Assembly (NCBI RefSeq): GCF_001652725.1
Contig: NZ_LWHJ01000011.1
Span: forward strand, 806,001-870,000
Direction: 5' to 3'
Length of the DNA stretch: 64,000 nt
Origin: Pedobacter psychrophilus
Lineage (GTDB): Bacteria; Bacteroidota; Bacteroidia; Sphingobacteriales; Sphingobacteriaceae
The stretch's first letter is position 1. Each line of letters opens with the position of its first letter. Below, piece after piece: positions 1 through 9,390 of this stretch. A model generated the notes under the pieces. It was not told where the DNA came from. It saw only the letters and a program-made list of their open reading frames with translations, and ran no database searches. Both the position numbers and the translations under genes were made by a program.

Positions 1-222
1 CTTATAACCTCACCATTCGATTTACGTTTTTTAAGGTTAATAAAAAGGGATAATACTACAAAAGAAAAAATACAGGAAAGGATGGATACCCAATTATCCG
101 AGACTGAAAAACAAAAACTAGCCAATTATACGGTCAATAATAATGAACTCGACTTTTTGATTCCACAAATATTAAATCTCCATCAAATATTTTTACAAAA
201 ATCTAAACAATATAATTATTAA
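1..222 (+). CDS. coaE: Dephospho-CoA kinase, C-terminal part
   Basis: Partial gene cut by the window start; the last 73 codons are present. The readable tail has RFLRLIKRDN, then KIQERMDTQLSE and a closing LIPQIL segment. This resembles the lid and C-terminal helices of Bacteroidota dephospho-CoA kinases (LxRLxxRDxxxxEEIxxRMxxQ), which phosphorylate dephospho-CoA to make CoA. The P-loop half lies outside the window, so the call rests on the tail alone. Its stop overlaps the start of the next gene in a TAATG, which indicates translational coupling. Confidence 0.72.
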   Translation, partial: LITSPFDLRFLRLIKRDNTTKEKIQERMDTQLSETEKQKLANYTVNNNELDFLIPQILNLHQIFLQKSKQYNY

Positions 223-1157
223 TGGAAGAAGATTTCTTAGTTAAAACTCCATCAGGTTTATATTGTAAATACGGTAATTTTTATATTGATGCCATTCTTC
301 CTGTAGAAAATGTTCTGATCACACACGCTCATGGAGATCATGCTAGGCCACATAACCAAAATATTTATTGTACAACTCCTACTAAAAATATAATGGAGTT
401 GAGGTTTAAGAAAAATGCCGGTAAAATTTTTAATGAGATTAAATATCATCAAGAATTTAAAATGGGGGAGGTGTTGATTTCATTTTTACCAGCTGGGCAT
501 ATTTTGGGGTCTGCAATGATAAAGATGACTTTTAATAGCTCAATTTACCTCTTCACTGGCGATTATAAATTACAGGAAGATGCCACTTGCGAATCTATAG
601 AATTTTGCAAAGCAGATGTTTTGATTACTGAAACTACTTTTGCCAATCCAGATACTAAACATCCAAATCCATCTGATGAAATTGAAAAACTAAATAAAAT
701 TGAGTCGAATATTTTATTAGGAGTTTACGGTTTAGGAAAAGCACAACGCATTACACAACTCATCAATAAAATTTGCCCTCAAAAAAATATACAATTACAT
801 TATTCTATTTATCCAATTCATCAGCTTTATGAAAATAAAGGATATCACTTGGGTAATTATCAGCATTATGATCGTAAGTTGATGAAAACAAGTAAAACAA
901 ATCAGGTTTATTTAGTTCCACCACTAACTTTTAACGCCTATCATAAAGCTATTGGAGTTGTTAAAATATTTGCCTCAGGCTGGGATAATCTGCAAAAAGG
1001 TAACGATGAAAAATTATATATATCAGATCATGTTGATTGGGATGATATTATTGAAACCATTAAAAAAGTATCACCAAAAAAAGTTTGGACCATACATGGA
1101 GATGGTAAACATTTAAAAAGTTATTTTAGCAATAATTTGGAAGTGAAAATTCTATAA
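222..1157 (+). CDS. MBL-fold exonuclease of the DNA-ligase-associated type
   Basis: A 311-residue metallo-beta-lactamase-fold protein. The metal-binding signature THAHGDHA lies near residues 34-41, followed by PAGHILGSA and GDYK, the other metal-ligand loops. A late SDHVDWDDI and a terminal IHGDGKHL complete the core. This order matches the predicted nucleases often encoded beside ATP-dependent DNA ligases and Lhr-type helicases in many bacteria. Here no ligase is in view; the upstream neighbour is coaE and the start overlaps its stop by one base. Nuclease activity is inferred from family membership. It could also be a more general RNA- or phosphodiester-cleaving MBL hydrolase. Confidence 0.75.
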   Translation: MEEDFLVKTPSGLYCKYGNFYIDAILPVENVLITHAHGDHARPHNQNIYCTTPTKNIMELRFKKNAGKIFNEIKYHQEFKMGEVLISFLPAGHILGSAMIKMTFNSSIYLFTGDYKLQEDATCESIEFCKADVLITETTFANPDTKHPNPSDEIEKLNKIESNILLGVYGLGKAQRITQLINKICPQKNIQLHYSIYPIHQLYENKGYHLGNYQHYDRKLMKTSKTNQVYLVPPLTFNAYHKAIGVVKIFASGWDNLQKGNDEKLYISDHVDWDDIIETIKKVSPKKVWTIHGDGKHLKSYFSNNLEVKIL

Positions 1158-1316
1158 ATGTTAATAGAAAAAATTGATTATTATATTAACGAAGACGGAA
1201 ACTACGTATTTACAGAAAAATATCATTTAGATAGAGGTTATTGCTGTAAAAATGAGTGCAAACATTGTCCTTGGAAATTTAAAAGGAATAGAAAAACGGA
1301 TCAAAACCGTAAATAA
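1158..1316 (+). CDS. Small cysteine-rich DUF5522 family protein
   Basis: A 52-codon gene starting directly after the stop of the exonuclease gene. It reads DYYINEDGNYVFTEKYHL, then RGYCC, KNEC and KHCPW. Four Cys in the pattern CC-x3-C-x2-C, preceded by a conserved FTxxYHLxRG, is the signature of the DUF5522 family, whose function is unknown. The Cys cluster could bind zinc or an iron-sulfur centre. Length is normal for the family. It is sandwiched without spacing between the exonuclease and the MarR gene, so it is probably co-transcribed with them. Confidence 0.72.
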   Translation: MLIEKIDYYINEDGNYVFTEKYHLDRGYCCKNECKHCPWKFKRNRKTDQNRK

Positions 1317-1324
1317 ATATTATT

Positions 1325-1774
1325 ATGGATATAGAAAACGAGATTCAGAATACAAAATTTATAAATAATTATCAGAAAGCGACGATCAACATACTTTATA
1401 CTTATAATTGGGTTAATGCACAACTAAAGCAGGAGCTGGACAAGCATAAAATCACTAATCAGCAGTTTAATATTTTGAGGATTTTAAGAGGGCAGTATCC
1501 AAACCCTTGTACCGTTAATATCTTAAAAGAGAGAATGTTAGATAAAATGTCTGATGCTTCTAGAATTGTTGATAGATTGGTGCAAAAAGAATTGGTAACA
1601 CGTTGTACAAATAAAAAAGATAGACGGGCTGTTGATATTCTGATAAATGATAAAGGCTTAGGATTATTAGAAAATATTCATTTAGAACCTGCCATAACAG
1701 AAATTCTATCAAAAAATATCTCTGAACAAGATTGTTTAATGTTGAGTAATTTGCTCGATAAATTTAGAGGATAA
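1325..1774 (+). CDS. MarR family transcriptional regulator
   Basis: 149 residues with the winged-helix MarR layout. An N-terminal dimerisation helix is followed by QQFNILRILRG, the recognition region RMLDKMSDASRIVDRLV, and the wing TNKKDRRAVDILI with the conserved DRR of MarR proteins. The C-terminal helix completes the dimer interface. No effector can be predicted from sequence. It begins 8 bases after the DUF5522 gene and its stop overlaps the kdsC start in a TAATG, so it is probably in the same transcript. Its targets may or may not include that operon. Confidence 0.85.
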   Translation: MDIENEIQNTKFINNYQKATINILYTYNWVNAQLKQELDKHKITNQQFNILRILRGQYPNPCTVNILKERMLDKMSDASRIVDRLVQKELVTRCTNKKDRRAVDILINDKGLGLLENIHLEPAITEILSKNISEQDCLMLSNLLDKFRG

Positions 1775-2307
1775 TGTTAGACAAATTAAAACAGATAACC
1801 ACTTTTGTATTTGATGTTGATGGTGTTTTAACCAATGGTAAAATCCTCATTACAGAAAATGGAGACCAATTAAGACAATACAACATTAAAGATGGATATG
1901 CAATACAATTAGCCATGAATAAGGGTTATGAAGTTTGCATTATAACAGGAGCAAAATCTAATTCTGTTGAATTAAGAATGCAAGGCTTAGGGATAAAACA
2001 CATTTATTTAGGAGCATCATATAAATTGCCGCTATTTGAGGACTTCTTAAACAAGACAAGTTTAAAAAGGGAAGAAATTGTTTATGTGGGCGATGATTTA
2101 CCCGATAAAGAAATTATGGAACAAGTCGCAATATCCGTTTGCCCAGCAGATGGAGTTGAGGAAATAAAAAGTTGTTGTAATTATATATCTCCATTTAGTG
2201 GCGGAGAAGGAGTTGTTAGGGATATTATAGAAAAAGTTTTAAAAGTTAAGGGCGATTGGTTTATAGAAAAACCAAATGCTGATGATGGAAGTGTAACAAA
2301 AAATTAG
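1774..2307 (+). CDS. kdsC: 3-deoxy-D-manno-octulosonate 8-phosphate phosphatase (KdsC-type HAD)
   Basis: 177 residues, a C0-type HAD phosphatase without a cap domain. The nucleophile motif is FDVDGVLTNG with Asp14 and Asp16; later come IITGAKS (motif II) and YVGDDLPD (motif IV). KdsC hydrolyses KDO-8-phosphate to KDO for the inner core of lipopolysaccharide. The length, the VLTNG start and the closing GGEGVVRDIIE match KdsC closely. The start overlaps the marR stop by one base. A strong hairpin begins at the stop codon. Confidence 0.87.
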   Translation: MLDKLKQITTFVFDVDGVLTNGKILITENGDQLRQYNIKDGYAIQLAMNKGYEVCIITGAKSNSVELRMQGLGIKHIYLGASYKLPLFEDFLNKTSLKREEIVYVGDDLPDKEIMEQVAISVCPADGVEEIKSCCNYISPFSGGEGVVRDIIEKVLKVKGDWFIEKPNADDGSVTKN

Positions 2308-2353
2308 GGCTAAGTTTGAAGATAATCTATGATAGATTTATCAAACTTAGCCC
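2307..2353. terminator. Bidirectional hairpin terminator between kdsC and the PA2169-like gene
   Basis: The arms GGGCTAAGTTTGA and TCAAACTTAGCCC (2307-2319 and 2341-2353) are perfect inverted repeats. The loop between them can itself pair (GATAATCTA with TAGATTTATC, one bulge), giving a stem of about 22 pairs. It lies between convergent genes and starts at the kdsC stop codon. Confidence 0.8.
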
Positions 2354-2371
2354 TTAAATTAAAAATTAGAT

Positions 2372-2827
2372 TTAATATTTAAATGCTTCTGAAAGCGTTT
2401 TTATTCTAATTAAATCACTTTGAATTCCATTTCTTTGTTTTTCTAACAAAGAATAATGATCTGCATGGTCTTCATAATCATTCAATACAGTATCGTATTT
2501 TTCTAAAGCAGCTTCTTCTCCAGTTTCAATAGCTTCTAAAATTGCAGCATCTTCGTTTGAAGAAAATACTTCTTTAATAGATAACCATGATCTGTGTAAT
2601 GCACCTAAAACGCCACCTTCATCATTATCTGATGAGCCACCGTGTTGTAAAAGATGAGCTTTTAATTCTTCTGCATAAGCAGCTCTTTCGTTTGATAATT
2701 CTAAAAAGGTAGCCTTTAATTCATCAGATTTTACGTGACTTATGGCATCTTTAAAGCCTTCTTTTCCATCGTTTAAGATGTTGATTAATCCTTTAAGATC
2801 ACTAATAATTTCATTTTGGTCTTTCAT
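2372..2827 (-). CDS. PA2169 family four-helix-bundle protein (DUF2383)
   Basis: 151 residues, almost entirely helical and acidic. It begins with an IISDLKGLINILNDG segment and has a conserved HRSWLSIKEVF stretch and an EAIETGEEAALEKY helix, typical of the PA2169/DUF2383 ferritin-like family. In other Bacteroidota such proteins are often stress-induced; the biochemical role is unknown. It is monocistronic, convergent with kdsC across a strong terminator and divergent from maf. No iron-binding EXXH pattern is obvious enough to claim metal binding. Confidence 0.8.
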   Translation of the reverse strand: MKDQNEIISDLKGLINILNDGKEGFKDAISHVKSDELKATFLELSNERAAYAEELKAHLLQHGGSSDNDEGGVLGALHRSWLSIKEVFSSNEDAAILEAIETGEEAALEKYDTVLNDYEDHADHYSLLEKQRNGIQSDLIRIKTLSEAFKY

Positions 2828-2990
2828 GATATTTGGTATTTTATGTTTTTAATTTTATCTCCATTTTAGAGATTTTACTATATAAAACATTTTATATGCC
2901 AAAGAAAGATATTTGTTAAACTAAAATTTATATTTTAGGTAACTATTGAAATTGAACTGATTTAAATCTGAATTTATAACTTTATCTATA

Positions 2991-3551
2991 TTGAAGAAAA
3001 AAATATATCTAGCTTCAAAATCGCCTAGAAGGCAAGAATTATTAAAACTAATGGGTTTTGATTTTGAATTGTTATTAAAAGATGTTGATGAAAGTTATCC
3101 AAAGGATTTACCATTAATGGAGATTGCAGCTTACATTTCCCAAATTAAGTCAGATGCATTTGAGGTAAATATGGATGAAATAATTATTACTTCTGATACA
3201 GTTGTAATTATAAATAATGAATTACTTGGTAAACCTAAAGATAACAATGATGCCTTTCAAATGCTGAGTAAATTAAACGGAAATACACATTTGGTAGTTA
3301 CGGCAGTAACTTTAAAATCAGTTGAAAAAACAAAAACTTTTTCCCAAACAACCAAAGTGACATTTTCTAATCTTTCTGATGAACAATTATGGTATTATAT
3401 TTTGAATTTTAAGCCTTTTGACAAAGCGGGTGCATACGGAATTCAAGATTGGATTGGGATGGTAGGTGTTTCTTCTATAGATGGCTCTTATACAAATGTT
3501 ATGGGTTTACCCACAGAACAGTTACATCAAGAATTATATTTATTTATGTAA
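2991..3551 (+). CDS. maf: Maf-type nucleoside triphosphate pyrophosphatase
   Basis: 186 residues. The start is TTG, since no in-frame ATG lies upstream and the conserved LASKSPRRQELL begins at residue 7. The catalytic Asp69 is in SDTVV, followed by GKP (80-82) and the late FDKAGAYGIQDWIG and SYTNVMGLP motifs. Maf enzymes hydrolyse dTTP, UTP or modified nucleotides and guard the nucleotide pool. A TAACTTTA sequence at 2977-2984 with a TTG at 2952 resembles a -7/-33 promoter and would place transcription start almost at the TTG codon. The gene stands alone between the PA2169-like gene and the sensor gene. Confidence 0.9.
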   Translation: MKKKIYLASKSPRRQELLKLMGFDFELLLKDVDESYPKDLPLMEIAAYISQIKSDAFEVNMDEIIITSDTVVIINNELLGKPKDNNDAFQMLSKLNGNTHLVVTAVTLKSVEKTKTFSQTTKVTFSNLSDEQLWYYILNFKPFDKAGAYGIQDWIGMVGVSSIDGSYTNVMGLPTEQLHQELYLFM

Positions 3552-3667
3552 GCAGAAAATATGATGTTATGTAAATACTACAAGTCATTGCTTTTGTTTA
3601 AATTGGTGTTATTTATTTGATAAAATTTATTAGTATCTATATTTAAATTTTTGCGTAAAAAAACGAG

Positions 3668-6600
3668 ATGTTTAAATTTTTACATTCACAATTATTCAGG
3701 TATAAATCAGAAAGTTCTTCTGCACTTTATGGGATTATTGTGTTTTTATTTTTTTTAGTCATCACCCAAATAGTTTGCTATCAAAAATATCTGTTTACAC
3801 TAACACAAAAAAACAATGAAATAGTCAAAATAGCTGAGGATAAAAAAAATGTTATTCAGTCTATATTGTTAGAGAATATATCTGTCAATAGATCCCTAGC
3901 TTACATTATTAAAACTTACGGTAAACCAAAAGACTTTAATCAAACTGCAAAAAGTCTGATTCCTTATGATAACATTATAGATTTAATTGAGCTTACGGAT
4001 AAGTTTATAATTACGGATGTTTACCCCTATGAAGCCAATAAAAAGGTTATAAATTATAATCTATTTTCTGATGAGGCCCACAAATTAGAAGCTTTAAAAG
4101 CCATTAATAAAAATGATTTATATTTTGAAGGGCCAATAGAATTAATTCAAGGTGGTGTAGGTATTGTAGGAAGATATCCTTTTTTTGATAGTAATAAAAA
4201 ATTTTTAGGATTTACCGTTGTGGTAATAAAACTTAAAAAATTATTAGATGCTGCAAATATTACAAACCAAAAAGAGAATCAATATTGGTTTGCACTTTCT
4301 AAGGATAATCCTGTAACAAATAAAGAGGAATTTTTTCTATCAAAAAAATCTGAATTTGAAAATAGCATTTATGCCAGAGTAAATATAGAATTAGGTGACT
4401 GGAAATTATATGTTAAATCTCAAAAGAATTTCACCTATTCATCTACATGGCCAAATATTTTATTTGGTGTTTTATTTTCACTTTTGTGTGGGTTTCTAGT
4501 TTGGCTTATTTTAAGACAACCAGAACGATTAGGAAACTTAGTGAGAAAAAAAGTTGTCGAATTAAAAAGACATCAATATTTATTATATCAAACACAAAAA
4601 TTAGCTAAAATTGGAAGCTGGGAAATAGATATCTTAAATAAAAAAGTGATTTGGTCTGATACGCTAAAAGATATTCACGAAGTACCTTTAGAATATGAGC
4701 CTCAATATGATTACCTCACAGAATTTTATTCTCATTCTCAAAATAAAGAAGCGATTAAAGATTTTTTTATTAATGCTTTTTCTAACAAAACTCATTTTAA
4801 TACCCAATTAGAAATTGTTACCAATAAGAACACAAAGAAGTGGGTATATGTTATTGGAGAGCCAGTTTTTGAAAATGGATTACTTGTAAAGTACATTGGT
4901 TCTACACAAGACGTAACCTCAGAAAAAAATGCCAGTCAAAAACATCAAAATTTATCTCAACAATTAAAAGAGATTGGCGCTTCCATTCCAGGAGTTATTT
5001 ATCAATTAAAGAGAGATCACAATAAACAATTAAGTTTTGAATATATAAGTGACAGCTCATTTACATTTTTTGGTCTCTACCCATCAGAAATTTATAGTGA
5101 TGATCAAAAATTCTTCAGTATAATTCATCCTGATGATAAGATTTTATTTTTTGATGAATTAAATAATTCTGCAAAAGAGTTAAGACAATACAATTTTACT
5201 TTTAGAATTTTAAAAAATCAAGAAACTTTATGGATAAATCTTAATGCAAAACCTTCTTTAAACGCTATTGGCGATACTTTTTGGAATGGAACTTTTATGG
5301 ATGTTACCACAGTTCAAAATGCAGAAATGGAAATTTCTTATTTGGCAGGTTTATTAGAAAATATCACTGATGCAATCATTTCTACGGATGAAAACTTTGT
5401 AATTAAATCTTGGAATAAGGGAGCTGAGGTGATTTATGGCTGGCAAGCGAAGGAAGTGATAGGAAGAAAATTTCAAATGGTTATGAAAACCAAATACTAT
5501 GCAGTAGATAGAAAAAATTTGAAGAAAGATTTTTTAAACGAAGGTGGTTTTATTGGGGAAGTTATACAATTAAACAAAAAAGGAGAAAGTGTAGAGATTT
5601 TAATGAGTTCTGTACTTCTTAAGAATAAACAAGGCAATATTACTGGTTCTGTTACTATAAATAAAAATATAGAAGATATTAAAAAATCTAAAAAAGATTC
5701 AGTTTATAAGACAAACTTAATTTCAGTCATTAATAAATTTAATAATGATCTTATCCAAAACAGCAATTGGCTAAAAGTATTAGGAAATTCTTTAGAAACA
5801 ATTGGTGAAACTATCCAAATCAGCAGAATTTTTTATTATCAATTAAGTTGTAATAATGATGCGCTTGAAATACTAAATTGGGCTACTGAAGATGTTAAAA
5901 GAAGTTTTAACGAATATAAAATAATACCTAGTAAGGTAGTTTCAGAACTAATAAATTTAATGGATAAAAAATCATACTTAAATGATTTTACTGAAAACCT
6001 GGAGAATGGCGCTATTAAAGAAATTCTTCAGAATAAATCTATAAAGTCTGCATTAATTTTTCCTATAAAGGTTAATGAGTCTAATTTTGGTTTTTTGTGT
6101 ATTGAGGATGTATTTAAACAAAGAGAATTTAGTGATGACGATATTGCATTTGTTAAAACCATATGCGATAATCTTTCTACAGCGATAGAAAAGTCTGATT
6201 ACTTAAAGAAACTAAAATTTGCTTTTGATGAAAAAAATAGTATTCTAGAAAGTATTGGTGATGCTTTTTTTGCTGTTGATAAAAATTGGAATATTAATTA
6301 TTTTAATAAAGTTGCAGAAAGATTGTTTAAAATAAGTAAGACAGAAATAATTAATAAAAATATTTGGGGTAACCTGTTTGATGAAAATGAGACTATTTTC
6401 TATCCTCATTTTAAGGTAGCTCTTGAAAAAAATCATTCTATTCATTTTGAAGCCTATTATGAAAAGCAAGATATTTGGATGGAAGTTAGTGTATATCCAT
6501 CTGAGGTGGGTTTATCCATTTATTTAAAAGATATAACTGAACGTATCAATTACGTAAAAGCAATAGAGAAACAAAACCAGAATTTAAAAGAGATTTCATG

Positions 6601-6781
6601 GATGCAATCTCATGTTGTTAGAGCACCTTTAGCCAGATTAATGGGGCTTATCAATATAAAGGACATTATTATAGATGATGAAATGACAGAAGAAGAATTT
6701 TATAATTTGATCATGAAAAGCGCCAATGAATTAGACACTGCAATTAAAGAAATCACTAATAAGACCCAAATAGTTAATTAG
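3668..6781 (+). CDS. Membrane PAS/GAF sensor protein with a DHp-like end and no ATPase domain
   Basis: 1037 residues. Two membrane spans (about 20-37 and 262-283) flank a CHASE-like extracytoplasmic sensor of about 210 residues. The cytoplasmic part has PAS repeats near 308-420, 430-550 and 557-672, a GAF-like domain near 682-845, and a fourth PAS near 855-965. It ends in a HisKA-like helix pair with WMQSHVVRAPLARLMGL; the candidate phospho-acceptor is His982. The protein stops at 1037, so no HATPase_c domain with N, G1 or G2 boxes is present. The 40 bases before the next gene encode none. It may be phosphorylated by a partner kinase or be a signalling scaffold. No response regulator is adjacent. 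Confidence 0.82.
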   Translation: MFKFLHSQLFRYKSESSSALYGIIVFLFFLVITQIVCYQKYLFTLTQKNNEIVKIAEDKKNVIQSILLENISVNRSLAYIIKTYGKPKDFNQTAKSLIPYDNIIDLIELTDKFIITDVYPYEANKKVINYNLFSDEAHKLEALKAINKNDLYFEGPIELIQGGVGIVGRYPFFDSNKKFLGFTVVVIKLKKLLDAANITNQKENQYWFALSKDNPVTNKEEFFLSKKSEFENSIYARVNIELGDWKLYVKSQKNFTYSSTWPNILFGVLFSLLCGFLVWLILRQPERLGNLVRKKVVELKRHQYLLYQTQKLAKIGSWEIDILNKKVIWSDTLKDIHEVPLEYEPQYDYLTEFYSHSQNKEAIKDFFINAFSNKTHFNTQLEIVTNKNTKKWVYVIGEPVFENGLLVKYIGSTQDVTSEKNASQKHQNLSQQLKEIGASIPGVIYQLKRDHNKQLSFEYISDSSFTFFGLYPSEIYSDDQKFFSIIHPDDKILFFDELNNSAKELRQYNFTFRILKNQETLWINLNAKPSLNAIGDTFWNGTFMDVTTVQNAEMEISYLAGLLENITDAIISTDENFVIKSWNKGAEVIYGWQAKEVIGRKFQMVMKTKYYAVDRKNLKKDFLNEGGFIGEVIQLNKKGESVEILMSSVLLKNKQGNITGSVTINKNIEDIKKSKKDSVYKTNLISVINKFNNDLIQNSNWLKVLGNSLETIGETIQISRIFYYQLSCNNDALEILNWATEDVKRSFNEYKIIPSKVVSELINLMDKKSYLNDFTENLENGAIKEILQNKSIKSALIFPIKVNESNFGFLCIEDVFKQREFSDDDIAFVKTICDNLSTAIEKSDYLKKLKFAFDEKNSILESIGDAFFAVDKNWNINYFNKVAERLFKISKTEIINKNIWGNLFDENETIFYPHFKVALEKNHSIHFEAYYEKQDIWMEVSVYPSEVGLSIYLKDITERINYVKAIEKQNQNLKEISWMQSHVVRAPLARLMGLINIKDIIIDDEMTEEEFYNLIMKSANELDTAIKEITNKTQIVN

Positions 6782-6821
6782 TATTAAACTATCATTATCT
6801 GAGAGAGATATTATTGATTAC

Positions 6822-8606
6822 TTAAATTACATGATGTTCATTAGCATCAACACTTGCATATATCCTTTCTATTATTTCTTTATTTTTGTTCATCACAACT
6901 TTTCTTTTTATACTAAGTTTAGGTGTAAGCTCGCCACCATCAATTGTGAATTCATTGGCTAATAAAGCAATCTTTTTTACTTGCTCCCAATGTCCAAAAC
7001 CAACGTTAAGTTTACTTACTTCGTCCCAAATCTTCTCGCAAACTTTAACATTTTTTACAAGTTGTTCTGGTTCGGTCTCTATAATTCCGTTTCGTTTAGC
7101 CCATTCCTTTAAGTTATCAAAGTTTGGGACAATTAAGGCAGAAGGAAATTTCATGTTTTCTCCAACAATCATAATCTGTTCAATATAAACGGACTCTTTA
7201 AATTTATTTTCTAATACCTGTGGAGAAATGTATTTACCTCCAGCAGTTTTAAATACTTCTTTTTTTCTATCAGTAATAGCTAAAAACCCATCTTTAAGCT
7301 CTCCAATATCACCAGTATGAAACCAACCATCAACAATAGTTTCGGTGGTAGCATCAGGTCTTTTATAATATGCTTTGGTCACACTTGGACCTTTGACTAA
7401 AATTTCCCCATCCTCTGCAATTTTAACCTGTAGATTACCTAATACTTTACCAACTGTTCCAAATTTTGTTTGTCCAACAAAAGGTCCATTAACTGCAATT
7501 ACTGGTGATGTTTCCGTTAAACCATATCCTTCTAAAACTTTTATGTTTGCACCCCAAAACACTCTTGCTAATCGTTCTTGCAAAGCTGCACCTCCAGATA
7601 CTATACATAAAATTTCTCCTCCTAAAGCATCTCTCCATTTACTAAAGATAAGTTTACGGGCTATTTTCAACTGTATTTCATACCATAAGCCATTTTTGCC
7701 TTCAAGTTCATATTGATGCCCTAATTTTAATGCCCAGAAGAAAAGAGATTTTTTAACACCAGATAATTCATGACCTTTAGCAACAATTCTGTCATAAACT
7801 TTTTCTAACAATCTTGGTACGGTTGTAAAACAATGAGGCTTTACTTCTGCTAAGTTTGCAACAATGGTATCCATACTTTCTGCATAATAAACAGCTATCC
7901 CTAAATAGAAGTACATATAACAAACCATTCGTTCAAAAATATGTGATAATGGCAAAAAACTAAGTGCTCTTGTAATTTCCTTAGGATACATTGGTGCAGA
8001 AAACAGCACATTGCTTAATAAATTATCATGAGTAAGCATAACTCCCTTTGGAGTTCCGGTTGTTCCAGATGTGTAGATTAAAGTCAATAAATCATCTTTT
8101 GTAATTTTAGATTTATGGATTTCTAAATCTATATTGGCATTTTCCTCGCCTAAATTTTTTATTTCTTCCCAATATGGTAAACTTTTAATTTTATCAAAAG
8201 TGTAAATTTTCAAATCTAAATTAGATTCATTTTTTACATTTAAAATCTTATCATAAATCTGTTTAGATGAAACAAATATGATTTTGATTTCTGCATCATT
8301 TAAAATAAATTTAATATCATTTTCTGCTAGTGTTGGGTACATTGGCACTTGGGTAGCACCAATTTGCATAATTCCAAAATCACAAAAGTTCCACTCCGGT
8401 CTGTTTTCAGACATGATAGCAACTTTATCATTTTTAGCTATTTTTAATGATAATAAACCTCTACTAATTGCATTAGATGTTGATATAAATTCATCAATAC
8501 TATACTTTTTCCAATCATTATCAATCTTTGTGGCTAAAATATCTGAGGTATTATAAAGCTCTTTATTGTACGAAAGCAAATCGAAAACTCTGCTTAATTT
8601 TTCCAT
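6822..8606 (-). CDS. Long-chain fatty acid-CoA ligase (AMP-forming)
   Basis: 594 residues of the adenylate-forming superfamily. The P-loop-like A3 motif YTSGTTGTPKG is at 178-188. Later motifs include GYGLTETSP, GWFHTGDIGE and the DRKKEVFKTAGGKYISP hinge region with its catalytic Lys region. The length and the internal SHIFERMVCYMYF segment match the long-chain acyl-CoA synthetases of the FadD15/FAA group. The enzyme would activate fatty acids to acyl-CoA for degradation or phospholipid synthesis. It stands alone, convergent with the sensor gene and divergent from the barrel gene at 8.9 kb. Chain-length preference cannot be read from sequence. Confidence 0.9.
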   Translation of the reverse strand: MEKLSRVFDLLSYNKELYNTSDILATKIDNDWKKYSIDEFISTSNAISRGLLSLKIAKNDKVAIMSENRPEWNFCDFGIMQIGATQVPMYPTLAENDIKFILNDAEIKIIFVSSKQIYDKILNVKNESNLDLKIYTFDKIKSLPYWEEIKNLGEENANIDLEIHKSKITKDDLLTLIYTSGTTGTPKGVMLTHDNLLSNVLFSAPMYPKEITRALSFLPLSHIFERMVCYMYFYLGIAVYYAESMDTIVANLAEVKPHCFTTVPRLLEKVYDRIVAKGHELSGVKKSLFFWALKLGHQYELEGKNGLWYEIQLKIARKLIFSKWRDALGGEILCIVSGGAALQERLARVFWGANIKVLEGYGLTETSPVIAVNGPFVGQTKFGTVGKVLGNLQVKIAEDGEILVKGPSVTKAYYKRPDATTETIVDGWFHTGDIGELKDGFLAITDRKKEVFKTAGGKYISPQVLENKFKESVYIEQIMIVGENMKFPSALIVPNFDNLKEWAKRNGIIETEPEQLVKNVKVCEKIWDEVSKLNVGFGHWEQVKKIALLANEFTIDGGELTPKLSIKRKVVMNKNKEIIERIYASVDANEHHVI

Positions 8607-8919
8607 TATATATTGGTTTTAGAAACTTATAATTGGTTGCTATAAGATACAAATTGATTTCTGAATCCTAAAGGTTTAAGCTCAAATTTATATAAATATG
8701 ATGATAAAATGTACTGTATAATATTATTGCTGATTGGTTGTATTAATAATGGTCTACAACTTTTTTTCATGAATATTTTGATGATGTAAAAAGTTGATCT
8801 TTAAAGTTTTAATCCAATATCCTTAACTTGATCTTAAAAAATATCCCTATTAGTCTATTTATTTATTCCTTTTGGCATAAAATTGGTTCATTGCCACAAT
8901 TAACAAACAATTAAAAATT
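8607..8919. other. AT-rich divergent intergenic region, no gene seen
   Basis: A stretch of 313 bases between the divergently transcribed acyl-CoA ligase and a small barrel protein. Both strands lack an open frame with a credible start. I see no hairpin or copy of the dispersed repeats found elsewhere. It presumably holds both promoters; no exact TAnnTTTG box stands out on either strand. Confidence 0.5.
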
Positions 8920-9378
8920 ATGAAAAAACTGATTTTATCTACGTTTGCTGTTATTTGTTTTAATATAACAGTTTCAGCACAAAGCAACTACAAGACTGGT
9001 TTGGGTTTAGGTCTAGATTTTGGAGACGGAGCAACTTATGTTGGACCTTCACTTAAACATTTTTTTAATGCAAATAGTGCAGGTCAGGCGGAAATATTAT
9101 TTGCCAATGGTAGTACAAATATCAATGCATTGTATGAATATCATCAACAAATTAAAGGTGCAGAAGGATTACAATGGTATTTAGGAGTAGGCCCTGGAGT
9201 ATACTTTTACAAAGGAGGTTCTGACTTCGCTATAAAACCTATGGCAGGGCTTGACTATAAAATTAGCCAGGCACCAATAAGTTTTACTTTTGATTGGAGA
9301 CCTACGCTGTATTTCGGAAATATCGACACAGAATTTTTTCCAGGTAGATTTGGTTTAGGATTTAGATATACATTCTAA
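8920..9378 (+). CDS. Small outer-membrane beta-barrel protein, exported
   Basis: 152 residues. The N-terminus is a signal peptide with cleavage near residue 20 (VSAQ). The mature part alternates hydrophobic and polar residues in short strands (GLGLGLDFGDG, WYLGVGPGVYF) and ends in GLGFRYTF. A terminal Phe is the usual C-terminal signature of an outer-membrane barrel recognised by the BAM complex. No specific family or substrate is recognised. It is followed by a strong terminator, so it is probably monocistronic. Confidence 0.7.
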   Translation: MKKLILSTFAVICFNITVSAQSNYKTGLGLGLDFGDGATYVGPSLKHFFNANSAGQAEILFANGSTNINALYEYHQQIKGAEGLQWYLGVGPGVYFYKGGSDFAIKPMAGLDYKISQAPISFTFDWRPTLYFGNIDTEFFPGRFGLGFRYTF

Positions 9379-9390
9379 ATTTTCCAAAAT

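Noticed and set aside
7375-7716. A 113-codon frame antisense to the acyl-CoA ligase
   Set aside because: It is a shadow of the ligase codons with no membrane, motif or start evidence.
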